Under the pieces are notes generated by a model, which worked only from the letters and a program-made list of their open reading frames with translations, did not search any database and was not told the origin of the DNA. Below, in pieces: positions 15,798 through 25,344 of a stretch of 40,191 nt of DNA (position 1 is the first letter of the stretch; every line of letters begins with the position of its first letter). The stretch covers positions 1 to 40,191 of the forward strand of contig CACHAX010000010.1 in NCBI GenBank assembly GCA_902577875.1, in the 5' to 3' direction. The translations under genes were made by a program, and so were the position numbers. This stretch comes from an uncultured Pelagibacteraceae bacterium. Lineage in GTDB: Bacteria; Pseudomonadota; Alphaproteobacteria; Pelagibacterales; Pelagibacteraceae.

Positions 15798-16270
15798 ACG
15801 TATTTTACGTCTACAATTTCAAAATTTTTTGTCCCCGCTGGTGTATTTATCTCTACAAGATCCCCTTTATTTTTACCTATGAGACCTTTTCCTATTGGTG
15901 ATTGAAAATAAAGAAGCTTTTGTTTTAGATCTGCTTCGTCTTTACCAACAATTTTGTAATTTATTTTTTCATTTGTATCTAAATTTTGAAGGTAGACTGT
16001 TGATCCAAATATCACTTTTCCATCATTACTAATCTTGGTGATATCAATTACATTTGCTCTTGCAATTAAATCTTCAACTTCTTGAATTCTTCCCTCGTTA
16101 TGTGATTGCTGTTCTTTTGCTGCATGATATTCAGCATTTTCTTTCAAATCTCCATGTGATCTTGCTTCAGCAATAGCTGCAACAATTTCGGGTCTCTTTT
16201 TTTCTTTTAAAAAAATTAATTCACTTTTTAATTTTTCTAATCCTTCAGTGGTAATTGGTTCTTTATCCAT
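15794..16270 (-). CDS. greA: transcription elongation factor GreA
   Basis: Rescues backtracked RNA polymerase by stimulating transcript cleavage. The 158 residues show the N-terminal coiled coil with [19 protein letters not shown], whose tip Asp and Glu reach the polymerase active site, and the C-terminal FKBP-like domain with [14 protein letters not shown]. Length equals the usual GreA. It starts 3 nt after the hemF stop and overlaps the convergent cca stop by 4 nt. Confidence 0.97.
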   Translation of the reverse strand: MDKEPITTEGLEKLKSELIFLKEKKRPEIVAAIAEARSHGDLKENAEYHAAKEQQSHNEGRIQEVEDLIARANVIDITKISNDGKVIFGSTVYLQNLDTNEKINYKIVGKDEADLKQKLLYFQSPIGKGLIGKNKGDLVEINTPAGTKNFEIVDVKYV

Positions 16271-16273
16271 AAT

Positions 16274-17098
16274 TTACCATTTAGCTGTTGGTGGTAATGA
16301 CATGAGTATAGCTTCAACATTTCCACCAGTTTGTAAACCAAATTTTGTCCCTCTATCATGTAATAAATTAAATTCAACATATCTACCTCTTTTTTTGTAC
16401 TGGATTTCTTTATCTTTAATTGTCCATTTTAATTTATTTTTTTTCTCAATTATTTCATTAGAAATGTTTTTAAAACTTATTCCTACTTCTCTTACAAAAG
16501 AAAAATCTTTTTCCCAATTATTTTTTTTATAATCAAAAAAAATTCCGCCAATACCTCTTGGCTCTTTCCTATGCGGTAAATAAAAATATTCATCACACCA
16601 CTTTTTATATTTTTTATAGTAATTTTTGTTGTGCTTATCGCATGATTTTTTTATTTCTGAATGAAACCAATTTTCTAATTTCTTATCTTTCAAACAAGGT
16701 GTAACATCCATTCCACCTCCAAACCAACCAAATGAAGTAACTATATACCTCGTGTTAAAATGCATTGCAGGCACATGAGGATTTTTCATATGCATAACAA
16801 CAGATATTCCAGATGCCCAAAATTTAGAACTCTTTTTAGTGCCTGGAACTTTATTTTTAAATTCATTTGAAAATTTTCCATAAACTTCTGAAAAATTTAC
16901 TCCAACTTTATCAAAAATTTTACCATTTTCTAAAATTCTGTATTGTCCGCCACCTTCATCATTACTTTTACTTCTATTCCAATTTGTAATTTTAAATTTG
17001 GTTTTATTACCTTCTTTTTCCTCAATTTCTCTACAAAGCACTTCTTGTAAAGTTTTAAACCAATTTTTTGCTAATTTCTTTTTTATGTATTGATCCAT
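16274..17098 (-). CDS. hemF: aerobic coproporphyrinogen III oxidase
   Basis: Oxygen-dependent oxidative decarboxylation of coproporphyrinogen III to protoporphyrinogen IX in heme synthesis. The 274 residues include GGQYRILENGKIFDKVGVN, VMHMKNPHVPAMHFNTRY, WFGGGMDVTPC and the signature YLPHRKEPRGIGGIFFDY. Heme made here would serve the nearby cytochromes b and c1. It follows trmL with no gap and precedes greA. Confidence 0.97.
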   Translation of the reverse strand: MDQYIKKKLAKNWFKTLQEVLCREIEEKEGNKTKFKITNWNRSKSNDEGGGQYRILENGKIFDKVGVNFSEVYGKFSNEFKNKVPGTKKSSKFWASGISVVMHMKNPHVPAMHFNTRYIVTSFGWFGGGMDVTPCLKDKKLENWFHSEIKKSCDKHNKNYYKKYKKWCDEYFYLPHRKEPRGIGGIFFDYKKNNWEKDFSFVREVGISFKNISNEIIEKKNKLKWTIKDKEIQYKKRGRYVEFNLLHDRGTKFGLQTGGNVEAILMSLPPTAKW

Positions 17099-17575
17099 TT
17101 ATCCTAATTGTCTTATAAATTCTGAAGCTCCTATGGCTACTGATATTGCAATGTTTAACGATCTTTTATTTTTTAGCATTGGTATCTTAATTTTTTCATT
17201 GACCTTAGAATGTACATCTTCTGGAACACCTGCACTTTCTCTGCCAAATAGCAATATATCATTACGCCTAAATTTAAACTTTGTATAAACTTTGCTAGCT
17301 TTTGTCGTCATTAAAACTACTCTATTTTTACTATTTTCATCAAAGAATTCTTTAGGGCTCTTGTAAAATTTAATTTCACTGTAATCTAAATAATCCATAA
17401 CAACTCTCTTGAACCTTTTATCGCTAAATAAAAATCCACAAGGTTCAATGATTTCTAAACTAGCCCCTAAGCAAGAACAAGTTCGAATAATTGAAGCTGT
17501 ATTTTGAGGAATATCTGGCTGATATAGAGCTACTTTTGGACCGTGTTTCAAAGGTTTCTGTGTCATTGTTACCAT
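17099..17575 (-). CDS. trmL: tRNA (cytidine/uridine-34-2'-O)-methyltransferase TrmL
   Basis: SPOUT-fold methyltransferase that modifies the wobble ribose of certain leucine tRNAs. The 158 residues have [20 protein letters not shown] near the N-terminus, [15 protein letters not shown] and the C-terminal knot [19 protein letters not shown]. Two ATGs are possible, at 17575 and 17566; the second gives MTQKPLKHG. It is divergent from petA across 60 bp and adjoins hemF directly. Confidence 0.92.
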   Translation of the reverse strand: MVTMTQKPLKHGPKVALYQPDIPQNTASIIRTCSCLGASLEIIEPCGFLFSDKRFKRVVMDYLDYSEIKFYKSPKEFFDENSKNRVVLMTTKASKVYTKFKFRRNDILLFGRESAGVPEDVHSKVNEKIKIPMLKNKRSLNIAISVAIGASEFIRQLG

Positions 17576-17594
17576 AGAAATATCTCTTTTTTAT

Positions 17595-17610
17595 TATATG
17601 AAATCATATA
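17595..17610. promoter_or_regulatory. palindrome between trmL and petA, candidate operator
   Basis: TATATGA-AA-TCATATA, two perfect 7-bp arms around a 2-bp centre, in the 60-bp divergent region, 25 bp before the petA ATG. A -10-like TATAAA lies downstream near 17621. A dimeric regulator site is plausible, but the A+T content makes chance palindromes common. Confidence 0.35.
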
Positions 17611-17635
17611 TTACCAAAGATATAAAATATTAAAG

Positions 17636-18157
17636 ATGTCAGATCAAAAAGACGAAAAAAAGACCAACAGAAGAGATTTCTTGTTTACTGCTACTGCCGC
17701 CGCAGGTGCAGTTGGAGTAGGTGCTGCTGTTTGGCCATTAGTAGACCAAATGAACCCAGATGCCTCTGTAAAAGCATTAGCAAGCACAGAAGTAGATGTG
17801 AGTTCAATGCAACCTGGACAGTCTTTAACAGTACTTTGGAGAGGTAAACCAGTTTTTATTAAAAGAAGAACTGAAGATGAAATTAAAAAAGCGAGAACAG
17901 TTGATATTAATGATCTTAAGCATCCTGAAAAAGATGAAGATAGAGCAAAAAATCCTGAATGGTTAGTGATGCTTGGGATTTGTACTCATCTAGGATGTGT
18001 TCCATTAACAGATAAAGGTGATTATGATGGTTGGTTTTGTCCTTGCCATGGTTCTCACTATGATACTTCTGGCAGAATTAGAAAAGGTCCAGCTCCAACT
18101 AATATGGAGATACCTAAATACGAATTTGTAAATACTAACACGATTAAGATTGGATAA
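17636..18157 (+). CDS. petA: ubiquinol-cytochrome c reductase Rieske iron-sulfur subunit
   Basis: Carries electrons from ubiquinol to cytochrome c1 in the bc1 complex. The start is the ATG at 17636 (173 residues); a longer frame from 17543 crosses the promoter region and trmL. A twin-arginine segment NRRDFLF (11-17) precedes one membrane helix (about 18-36). The 2Fe-2S ligands are Cys116 and His118 in CTHLGC and Cys135 and His138 in CPCHGSHYD, with Cys121 and Cys137 for the disulfide. It leads petABC, with petB starting 2 nt later. Confidence 0.97.
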   Translation: MSDQKDEKKTNRRDFLFTATAAAGAVGVGAAVWPLVDQMNPDASVKALASTEVDVSSMQPGQSLTVLWRGKPVFIKRRTEDEIKKARTVDINDLKHPEKDEDRAKNPEWLVMLGICTHLGCVPLTDKGDYDGWFCPCHGSHYDTSGRIRKGPAPTNMEIPKYEFVNTNTIKIG

Positions 18158-18159
18158 AT

Positions 18160-19431
18160 ATGAGTGATCACGAATACACACCTAGTTCAAAATTTGGTAA
18201 ATGGTTTAATGATAGACTACCATTGCTTACATTGGCAAATCATTTAACAGATTACCCTACACCAAAAAATTTAAATTACTGGTGGACTTTTGGTGGGATA
18301 TTAACTTTTTGCTTAATTACCCAAATAGTTACAGGATTAGTTTTGGCTATGCACTACATTGCTCATGCAGATATGGCATTTAGCAGTGTTGAACATATAA
18401 TGAGAGATGTGAATTATGGATGGTTGTTAAGATACGTTCACGCAAATGGTGCTTCTATGTTTTTCTTAGCAGTTTATATCCATATTTTTAGATCTTTATT
18501 TTATGGATCATATAAATCTCCTAGAGAAATAATTTGGATACTTGGAATTATAATTTATTTATTAATGATGGCAGCTGCTTTTATGGGATATGTTCTTCCT
18601 TGGGGACAAATGAGTTTTTGGGGAGCAACAGTAATAACGAATTTATTTAGTGCAATCCCACTTGTGGGAGAGAGTATAACAACTTGGTTATGGGGTGGTT
18701 ACTCAGTTGACAATCCAACTTTAACAAGATTTTTTACTCTTCATTACTTGATACCGTTTTTAATACTAGGGCTTGTAGTACTTCACATATGGGCATTACA
18801 TGTTCCTGGAAATAACAATCCAGTTGGTATTGATATTAAAAAACCTTCTAAAGATACAGTGCCGTTTCATCCATACATCGTAATTAAAGATGCTTTTGCG
18901 TTATTAATGTTTTGTATTGTTTTTGCGTTATTTGTATTTTATCAACCAAATATTTTAGGACATGCTGATAATTATATCGAGGCAGACCCACTTGTTACTC
19001 CTGCTCATATAGTTCCTGAGTGGTATTTATTACCTTTTTATGCGATTTTAAGATCTGTTCCTGATAAACTTATGGGTGTTGTCGCTATGCTATCAGCTAT
19101 TTTAATTTTAGCTGCTTTACCATGGTTGGATACTTCAAAAGTTAGATCAGCGGTTTTCAGACCATTATTTAGACAGTTCTACTGGATCTTGGTAGCTGAT
19201 GTTTTAATTCTTGGATATGTAGGAGCGATGCCAGCTGAAGGATTGTATTTGTTAATCGCAAGAGTTGCTACAGCATATTACTTTGCGCATTTTTTGATTA
19301 TTCTTCCAGTTTTGGGATGGAAAGAAAAAACTACCCCGCTGCCTTTGAGTATTACCGAACCAGTTTTAGGAGGTTCGCCAAATTTAGCTGCAGCAAGGAA
19401 TGATGAAAAAATAGAAAAAACAATAAAGTGA
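18160..19431 (+). CDS. petB: cytochrome b of the bc1 complex
   Basis: Full-length, unsplit cytochrome b of 423 residues with eight predicted membrane helices. Heme-ligand histidine pairs lie in helices B and D, the Qo-site loop contains PEWY (about residue 288) and [14 protein letters not shown] is a diagnostic segment. Fusion of the b6 and subunit IV parts is the proteobacterial bc1 form, not b6f. A GGA-type ribosome site precedes the ATG. The stop overlaps the GTG start of petC by 4 nt. Confidence 0.98.
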   Translation: MSDHEYTPSSKFGKWFNDRLPLLTLANHLTDYPTPKNLNYWWTFGGILTFCLITQIVTGLVLAMHYIAHADMAFSSVEHIMRDVNYGWLLRYVHANGASMFFLAVYIHIFRSLFYGSYKSPREIIWILGIIIYLLMMAAAFMGYVLPWGQMSFWGATVITNLFSAIPLVGESITTWLWGGYSVDNPTLTRFFTLHYLIPFLILGLVVLHIWALHVPGNNNPVGIDIKKPSKDTVPFHPYIVIKDAFALLMFCIVFALFVFYQPNILGHADNYIEADPLVTPAHIVPEWYLLPFYAILRSVPDKLMGVVAMLSAILILAALPWLDTSKVRSAVFRPLFRQFYWILVADVLILGYVGAMPAEGLYLLIARVATAYYFAHFLIILPVLGWKEKTTPLPLSITEPVLGGSPNLAAARNDEKIEKTIK

Positions 19432-20210
19432 GTAAGTTAAAAAATATTTTATTTGTATTAATATTCTCTATTATCGTACTAAATTCATCTAACTCTGCTG
19501 AAAAATCACCTCCTTTTTTAGAGACTAAATGGACTTTCAAAGGTCTCTTCGGAAAATTTGATAGAGCATCACTTCAAAGGGGTTATCAAGTATATACTGA
19601 GGTATGTGCATCTTGCCATTCTATGAAATATTTATCCTATAGAAATTTAGCAGAAAAGGGTGGACCAGAATTTTCTGAAGCAGAGGCTAAAGCAATAGCT
19701 GCAAGTTTTGAGGTAACAGATGGTCCTGACAGCACCGGAGAGATGTTTGTAAGACCAGCCAAATTGTCTGATAAATTTGTGATGCCATATGCTAATGAGC
19801 AAGAAGCTAAAGCTGCTAATGGTGGTGCTTATCCACCAGATATGTCTGTTCTAGTTAAGGCAAGGAAGGGCGGAGCAGATTATATTTATTCCTTATTGTT
19901 AGGATATTCTGAACCACCAGAGGGTGTAGAACTTGATGATGGTGTTTATTACAACAAGTATATGTATGGTAATAAAATTAAAATGCCAGCTCCTTTATCT
20001 GATGATTTAATTGAGTATACAGATGGAACAAAAGCTACAGCTGAGCAAATGTCTAAAGATGTCACAAATTTTCTAATGTGGTCAGCGGAACCACATTTAG
20101 AGCAAAGACATAAAACAGGATTTAGAGTTATAGCTTATTTGATAATATTGACTGTATTGGTTTACTTTACAATGAAGAAGATATGGTCACGTGTTGAATC
20201 TAAAGTTTAG
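19428..20210 (+). CDS. petC: cytochrome c1 of the bc1 complex
   Basis: Membrane-anchored c-type cytochrome that passes electrons to soluble cytochrome c. The start is GTG at 19428, within the petB stop (GTGA). A signal peptide covers about residues 1-24 (cleavage near SNSAEK). Heme is bound at CASCH (60-64), with the axial methionine probably Met186 in IKMPAPL, and there is a C-terminal membrane anchor (about 230-250). The protein has 260 residues. Its last 24 nt overlap the 3' end of convergent ychF. Confidence 0.97.
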   Translation: MSKLKNILFVLIFSIIVLNSSNSAEKSPPFLETKWTFKGLFGKFDRASLQRGYQVYTEVCASCHSMKYLSYRNLAEKGGPEFSEAEAKAIAASFEVTDGPDSTGEMFVRPAKLSDKFVMPYANEQEAKAANGGAYPPDMSVLVKARKGGADYIYSLLLGYSEPPEGVELDDGVYYNKYMYGNKIKMPAPLSDDLIEYTDGTKATAEQMSKDVTNFLMWSAEPHLEQRHKTGFRVIAYLIILTVLVYFTMKKIWSRVESKV

Positions 20211-21260
20211 AACATCTCCATCTTTAACAATATAATCTTTACCCTCTAATCTCATTTTACCGTTTTCTCTTGATTTTAACCATCCACCACTATCAACGAA
20301 ATCTTGATAAGACACAGTTTCTGCTCTTATAAAACCTTTTTCAAAATCTGTATGAATTATACCTGCTGCTTGAGGCGCCATGCAATTTTTGTTAATTGTC
20401 CAAGCCCTTGTCTCCTCAACTCCTGAAGTAAAAAACGTCTCTAAAGATAAAAGGTCATATCCTTTTTTGATTAATAAATTTAATCCAGTATCATCTACGT
20501 TGATCATTTTCATATAGTTTTTTCTTTCTTCATTTTCTAGTTCATTTAATTGATTTTCTATTTCAGCTGAAATAGTTAGAGTGTTTTTTGAACCATATTT
20601 TTCAATAAAACTTTTTGTATAATCATTGCCTTTATCAATGCTATTTTCATCAACATTACAAACATACAATTTAGGTTTTGTTGACAATAATCCTGATAAT
20701 TTAACATCCTTTTTATCAAATTCTTCGTATAATTTATTTATATCATCGTTATTATTGATTAAATTCTGAGCTCTTTCTAGAATTTGGTTTTGATTTTCGT
20801 CATTATTTTTTTTATTTTTCTTATCTAGTCTTTTTTGAATAGATTCCAAATCTGCTAAAGACATCTCTGTTTCAATTATTTCTAAATCTCTAATTGGATC
20901 AACTGTTGGATTTACATTCTGAATATCATCAGAATCAAAACACCTAATTAAATGAATAACAGCATCTACTTCTCTTATGTGGGATAAGAATTTGTTACCT
21001 AATCCTTCACCTTTAGAGGCTCCTTCGACTAATCCTGCTATATCAACAAAAGATATTGTGGTATTTATTTTTTTTTTTGAATTTGAAATTTTAACTAATT
21101 CATCTAACCTATAATCTGGTACAGGAACTACACCTATATTTGGATCTATCGTACAGAAAGGAAAATTTGCTGCTTGGGCTTTACTTGAATTTGTAAGTGC
21201 ATTAAATAAAGTAGATTTACCAACATTTGGTAAACCAACTATACCACACTTAAAACCCAT
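20187..21260 (-). CDS. ychF: ribosome-binding ATPase YchF
   Basis: Obg-like P-loop ATPase that binds ribosomes and acts in translation and stress control. The 357 residues show Walker A GLPNVGKSTL (9-18), switch/G3 DIAGLVEGASKGEGLGN, and the altered G4 region VCNVDEN in place of NKxD, which marks the ATP-preferring YchF/OLA1 branch. The C-terminal TGS-like domain includes NKNCMAPQAAGIIHTDFEKG. It adjoins pth with no gap, the standard pairing. Its 3' end overlaps petC by 24 nt. Confidence 0.97.
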   Translation of the reverse strand: MGFKCGIVGLPNVGKSTLFNALTNSSKAQAANFPFCTIDPNIGVVPVPDYRLDELVKISNSKKKINTTISFVDIAGLVEGASKGEGLGNKFLSHIREVDAVIHLIRCFDSDDIQNVNPTVDPIRDLEIIETEMSLADLESIQKRLDKKNKKNNDENQNQILERAQNLINNNDDINKLYEEFDKKDVKLSGLLSTKPKLYVCNVDENSIDKGNDYTKSFIEKYGSKNTLTISAEIENQLNELENEERKNYMKMINVDDTGLNLLIKKGYDLLSLETFFTSGVEETRAWTINKNCMAPQAAGIIHTDFEKGFIRAETVSYQDFVDSGGWLKSRENGKMRLEGKDYIVKDGDVLNFRFNT

Positions 21261-21821
21261 TTAATTATTGTTAACTTTGCTTGAGAATAAATCTAATTTT
21301 TTATCTATCAAAATAGCAATAGAGTCTATTATATTGTGAGTAATTTTTTCTAAGTGTTCTTGTTCATCATCAGAAAAATCATTTAAAACAAAGTCTGATA
21401 CAGACATTTTATTCTCTGGCTTTCCAATCCCGATCCTCACTCTTGAATAGTCTTTTCCAATAAATTTATCAATTGAAGCAACTCCATTGTGACCTGCACT
21501 TGATCCACCAAATTTTGCCTTTATTTTTCCAAATTCTACATCTAGATCATCATGAAAAACAATCACATCCTCTGCATCTATTTTGAAATATTCAAGCAAT
21601 TCTCTTATACATATTCCTGAGTTGTTCATGAAAGTCAGAGGTTTGATAGCATAAATTTTTTTTTCCCCGATGTTACCTGTTGTAAGTAAACCCTTAAATT
21701 TTGGCTTTTGCTTTGAAAGACCAAATTTTTGATTTATCGCATCTACAACTTTAAAACCTATATTATGTCTATTATTATGACTGTTTGGGGTTGGATTGCC
21801 CAAACCTACGAGTAACAACAT
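21261..21821 (-). CDS. pth: peptidyl-tRNA hydrolase
   Basis: Frees tRNA from prematurely released peptidyl-tRNA. The 186 residues open with LLLVGLGNPTPNSHNNRHNIG, holding the catalytic histidine, then KPLTFMNNSG, VFHDDLDVEFGKIKAKFGGS and SAGHNGVASI. It is read with rplY upstream and ychF downstream, a widely conserved trio. Confidence 0.97.
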   Translation of the reverse strand: MLLLVGLGNPTPNSHNNRHNIGFKVVDAINQKFGLSKQKPKFKGLLTTGNIGEKKIYAIKPLTFMNNSGICIRELLEYFKIDAEDVIVFHDDLDVEFGKIKAKFGGSSAGHNGVASIDKFIGKDYSRVRIGIGKPENKMSVSDFVLNDFSDDEQEHLEKITHNIIDSIAILIDKKLDLFSSKVNNN

Positions 21822-21849
21822 TTTATTTTATTATTATTTTCACAGATTA

Positions 21850-22566
21850 TTATTTTTTCTCTGCTGGAGCTTTTCCTTCTTCTTTTCCTTTATCGCCATC
21901 TGCAGCTTTTTCTGCACCTTCTTCAGGTTTAGCATCTCCATCCGCAGCTGCTTCTGCAGCTTCTCCACCTTCTCCTTCAGCTTCTGCTGGTTTTTCAGGC
22001 TCTTTAACAACCGTTGGAGCTGCGACGGTTGCGATTACAAAGTCTCTTCCTTGAATTGTAGGTGTTACATTTTCAGGTAAATTTATAAAAGATATTTTAA
22101 TACTTGCTCCAATATCTAAGTTATTTAAATCTACAACTAACTCTGTTGGTATGTTTTCTGTAGGACATCTTAATTCAACTTTTCGTCTTACTATATTCAA
22201 AACTCCACCTCTTTTTAATCCTGGTGATAATTCATGGTTTATAAACTTAACAGGAATTTCTAAAATTACTTTTGCACCTTTAACAATTCTTAAGAAATCT
22301 AAATGTATAGGCTCATCTGTAACTGTATCAAAATCAATAACTCTTGGTAAAACTTTTTGTTCTTTCCCATCAATATTAATTGAAATAATATTTGATAAAA
22401 TATTTTCTTTATTTAATAAATTTTTTACTTCTTTAACAGAGACAGAGATTTTTTGATTTGGCTCCTCTCCTCCATAGATTATTCCTGGAACCATACCTTT
22501 AGTTCTAAGAGATTTAACTTCACCCTTAGTTTTTGTTTCTCTTATTGTGGCTGCTAATAAACTCAT
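21850..22566 (-). CDS. rplY: ribosomal protein L25 (Ctc form) with Ala/Glu-rich tail
   Basis: 5S rRNA-binding ribosomal protein of the long CTC type, 238 residues. The N-terminal L25 domain covers about 1-90 (KGMVPGIIYGG, RVIDFDTVTDEPIHLDFLRI) and the C-terminal TL5-like domain about 95-185. Residues from about 186 to the end form a low-complexity Ala/Glu/Gly/Lys/Asp tail with a repeated AADGD, probably disordered. This tail is visibly richer in G+C than the flanking DNA. It precedes pth on the same strand and follows prs by 45 bp. Confidence 0.95.
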   Translation of the reverse strand: MSLLAATIRETKTKGEVKSLRTKGMVPGIIYGGEEPNQKISVSVKEVKNLLNKENILSNIISINIDGKEQKVLPRVIDFDTVTDEPIHLDFLRIVKGAKVILEIPVKFINHELSPGLKRGGVLNIVRRKVELRCPTENIPTELVVDLNNLDIGASIKISFINLPENVTPTIQGRDFVIATVAAPTVVKEPEKPAEAEGEGGEAAEAAADGDAKPEEGAEKAADGDKGKEEGKAPAEKK

Positions 22567-22611
22567 AAAGTGTCGGGTTTTTAACTTATGAAACTAAATT
22601 TTACAAGTAAA

Positions 22612-23544
22612 TTATTTAAATAGATCTGATACAGAGGTAGAATTTGATATTCTTTTAATAGCTTCTCCAACCAAATTAGAGATTGTTAATACCTCAATAT
22701 TCTTAGCTTTTTTAACTTTCATTGAATTATCTATTGTATCAGTTACAACTAAATTTTTTATCGAAGATTTCTTAATTTTTTCAACAGCATTACCACTTAA
22801 TACTCCATGTGTTACATACACGTGAACATCTTTAGCTCCTCTTTTTTTTAATTCAGAAGCTGCATTTGCAATTGTTCCACCGGAGTCGATTATATCATCA
22901 ACTAATATACAAGTTTTATTTTTCACATTTCCAATTACATTCATTACTTCTGACTTCCCAGGAGCGGGTCTTCTTTTGTCTACTATTGCTAAATCTACAT
23001 TTAACAATTTTCCTAAAGCTCTTGCTCTTGCGGTACCACCGACATCTGGAGCAACACAGATTATATTATTTTTTTTTAACTTCTTTTTTATATGTCTAGC
23101 AAATATTGGAGTTGCAAATAAGTTATCTACTGGAATATCAAAAAATCCTTGAATTTGTCCAGAATGTAAATCAACTGTAACAACTCTATCTGCTCCTGCT
23201 TTTGCAATAAGATTGGATACAAGTTTTGCAGATATAGATGTTCTAGGAACCACCTTTCTATCTTGTCTTGCATAACCAAAATATGGGATCACAGCAGTTA
23301 TGTTTTTGGCCGATGATCTTTTTAAAGCATCAATCGATAGTAGTAATTCCATTAAATTGTCATTTGCAGGAGATGAAACGGATTGAATTAAAAAAATACT
23401 ATTGCCCCTAATATTTTCATTAATTTCTATATAGATTTCTCCATCTGCAAATTTTCTTATGTTTGAATTCACTAGTCTATTTTTTAAAAATTTAGATATT
23501 TTTTGACTAAGATGTTTATTACTGTTTCCTGTGAGAATTTTCAT
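22612..23544 (-). CDS. prs: ribose-phosphate pyrophosphokinase
   Basis: Makes PRPP from ribose 5-phosphate and ATP for nucleotides, His and Trp. The 310 residues are the usual class I length. Visible motifs are the catalytic/flexible region FGYARQDRK, VDLHSGQIQGFF, and the PRPP-binding loop CILVDDIIDSGGTI. It stands between pgeF (10 bp upstream) and rplY, a conserved placement. Confidence 0.98.
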   Translation of the reverse strand: MKILTGNSNKHLSQKISKFLKNRLVNSNIRKFADGEIYIEINENIRGNSIFLIQSVSSPANDNLMELLLSIDALKRSSAKNITAVIPYFGYARQDRKVVPRTSISAKLVSNLIAKAGADRVVTVDLHSGQIQGFFDIPVDNLFATPIFARHIKKKLKKNNIICVAPDVGGTARARALGKLLNVDLAIVDKRRPAPGKSEVMNVIGNVKNKTCILVDDIIDSGGTIANAASELKKRGAKDVHVYVTHGVLSGNAVEKIKKSSIKNLVVTDTIDNSMKVKKAKNIEVLTISNLVGEAIKRISNSTSVSDLFK

Positions 23545-23554
23545 CCGAGATATC

Positions 23555-24307
23555 CTATTTAATCATAATTGCAGAAATATTTCTACCATAATCGTTATGC
23601 TTATTTTTTTTTGATCTCCTAGAACTAAAAAAGTTATTTTCTAGAGCGTAGGTATCTTTTCTTATTATATCTATTTTTTTAACTCCATTTTCGTAAAATT
23701 GAGATTTTATATATTCGCTTAAATCAAAATAAATTTTTTTCCTTTTAAATGTGAAGAAATTCACATTTTTTTTATTTTTGTCCTTAAACAATTTAAAAAA
23801 ATCATTTTTTACTTCATAACTATTTTTTTTTATACATGGTCCAATGCAGGCAATCATATCTTTCTCTGAGCATCCATTTTTTTTTAAAAGCTGAATTGTT
23901 TTTTTTACTATTCCCTTAAAAGCACCTTTCCACCCAGCATGTATTGCACCAACAAATTTTTGCTTTTTTTCTATAATTAGAATTGGCGCACAATCTGCAG
24001 TAAGTATACTAATCGCAATATTTTGCTTATTTGTAATCATCGCGTCTCCAGTCAATTTTTTTTTTGGAACATTATTAATTTTAAGAACTTTATTGCTGTG
24101 AATTTGATTAAGAGAAACTAGATTGTCACTTGTACAACCTATTTTTTTTGAAACTATTTTTAAATTTTTACTTATATTAGCAATTTTATCTTTTGAACCT
24201 TTTCCACAATTTAAACTTTTGTAGATTCCTTTTGAGGTACCTCCTAATCTATTGAAAAAATAATGTGAAATGGATTTTTGATCTCTAAAAATTTTTGACT
24301 TAATCAC
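23555..24307 (-). CDS. pgeF: PgeF/YfiH-family protein (multicopper-like DUF152 fold)
   Basis: Peptidoglycan editing factor family, also described as laccase-domain or purine nucleoside phosphorylase proteins. The 250 residues carry the metal and active-site features SLNQIHSNKV (His), LTADCAPILI (Cys), AIHAGWKGAFKG (His) and the IGPCIKKNSYEV segment. I accept the GTG start at 24307, which overlaps the midA stop as GTGA. The family's in vivo role is debated. It lies in the run lgt-midA-pgeF-prs. Confidence 0.9.
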   Translation of the reverse strand: MIKSKIFRDQKSISHYFFNRLGGTSKGIYKSLNCGKGSKDKIANISKNLKIVSKKIGCTSDNLVSLNQIHSNKVLKINNVPKKKLTGDAMITNKQNIAISILTADCAPILIIEKKQKFVGAIHAGWKGAFKGIVKKTIQLLKKNGCSEKDMIACIGPCIKKNSYEVKNDFFKLFKDKNKKNVNFFTFKRKKIYFDLSEYIKSQFYENGVKKIDIIRKDTYALENNFFSSRRSKKNKHNDYGRNISAIMIK

Positions 24308-25344
24308 TTAAAACCCAAATTAAAATTATTTTTAGATTTGCTTACAAATAAAACTTTAAACAAAGAGCCCATATATTTTTCATCAATTAATCTTTTTATT
24401 CTATAAAATATGTCCGCTTTCTTACTAAATTGTAAATTTTTACTTATTATCTCAGCTCTTTTTAATATTCCTAATTTAGTTAAGAAATTACCTTGGGTAG
24501 TTATTAAAGATTTCAAATTAGAACTTGCAAACTCTTTCTTGTACATTTTAAAATTTATCAAATGAGTAATATCCGAGTTATAGGGATTTTCTAAAAAACT
24601 AATTTTTCTGTGCTTCTTAACACTTTGCAACGTATTTTTCATTTTTCCACTCGTAAAGCCATAGTCTATCATTAATAAACCACCATTATTTTTAAAAATA
24701 AAATTTGCTATTTCGTTAACAAATTTCATTGCTGAAGGTGAATATTCAACAAATTTTTCTTTTTCTATATTTTTACCTAAATATTTCTCAATTATTTTTG
24801 ACGACACTTTTTGATCACAAACTTCAAACTTATTTTTTTTGTATGCTACATATTTTTCATACCAATTATCACTTTTTTTTAAAAACTGTTTGATAGGAAA
24901 AGCATCAAAAAACTCATTAGCCAGGAATATAGTTGGAGCCTTCGGAATTTCTTTTAAATTTCTTATCCAACTTGCTTTTTTCTTATCTATTTTATTCTTC
25001 TGAATTTTTATCAGTAATGGACTTTTTTCTAAAATTAAGAAATTAGCAGATAAACTAATTTCACTAAAATTATTTAAAGTTTTTATAATTTGTGACATCA
25101 TCTCTCCATTACCTGCACCCAGCTCTACAATATTTATTTTTTTTGGTTTTTTTAAATTCTCCCAAAATGAAATTAACCAAATAGATATCATTTCTGAAAA
25201 AAGAACAGAAATATTAGGAGATGTTATGAAGTCACCTTTTTTTCCGAAAGGATTTTTTTTAATATAATAACCATTATCTTTGTCATACAAAGATTTGTAA
25301 ATAAATCTATCCAATGAGATTTTTTTATTGTGTCCTATTAGCAT
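24304..25344 (-). CDS. class I SAM-dependent methyltransferase, MidA/NDUFAF7 family
   Basis: Homologue of mitochondrial NDUFAF7/MidA, the arginine methyltransferase needed for complex I assembly in eukaryotes. The 346 residues contain the opening segment FGKKGDFITSPNISVLFSE, the SAM motif NIVELGAGNGEM and IFLANEFFDAFPIKQF, all typical. Action on a complex I subunit in this bacterium is inference from the eukaryotic protein. The start overlaps the lgt 3' end by 20 nt and the stop overlaps pgeF. Confidence 0.9.
   Translation of the reverse strand: MLIGHNKKISLDRFIYKSLYDKDNGYYIKKNPFGKKGDFITSPNISVLFSEMISIWLISFWENLKKPKKINIVELGAGNGEMMSQIIKTLNNFSEISLSANFLILEKSPLLIKIQKNKIDKKKASWIRNLKEIPKAPTIFLANEFFDAFPIKQFLKKSDNWYEKYVAYKKNKFEVCDQKVSSKIIEKYLGKNIEKEKFVEYSPSAMKFVNEIANFIFKNNGGLLMIDYGFTSGKMKNTLQSVKKHRKISFLENPYNSDITHLINFKMYKKEFASSNLKSLITTQGNFLTKLGILKRAEIISKNLQFSKKADIFYRIKRLIDEKYMGSLFKVLFVSKSKNNFNLGFK

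Noticed and set aside
17543..17635. Longer petA reading frame
   Set aside because: It would start inside trmL and run through the divergent promoter region; the Tat signal fits the ATG at 17636.
21785..22080. Two plus-strand frames of about 90 codons opposite rplY
   Set aside because: They are Ser/Phe/Ala shadows of the low-complexity L25 tail and overlap each other in different frames.
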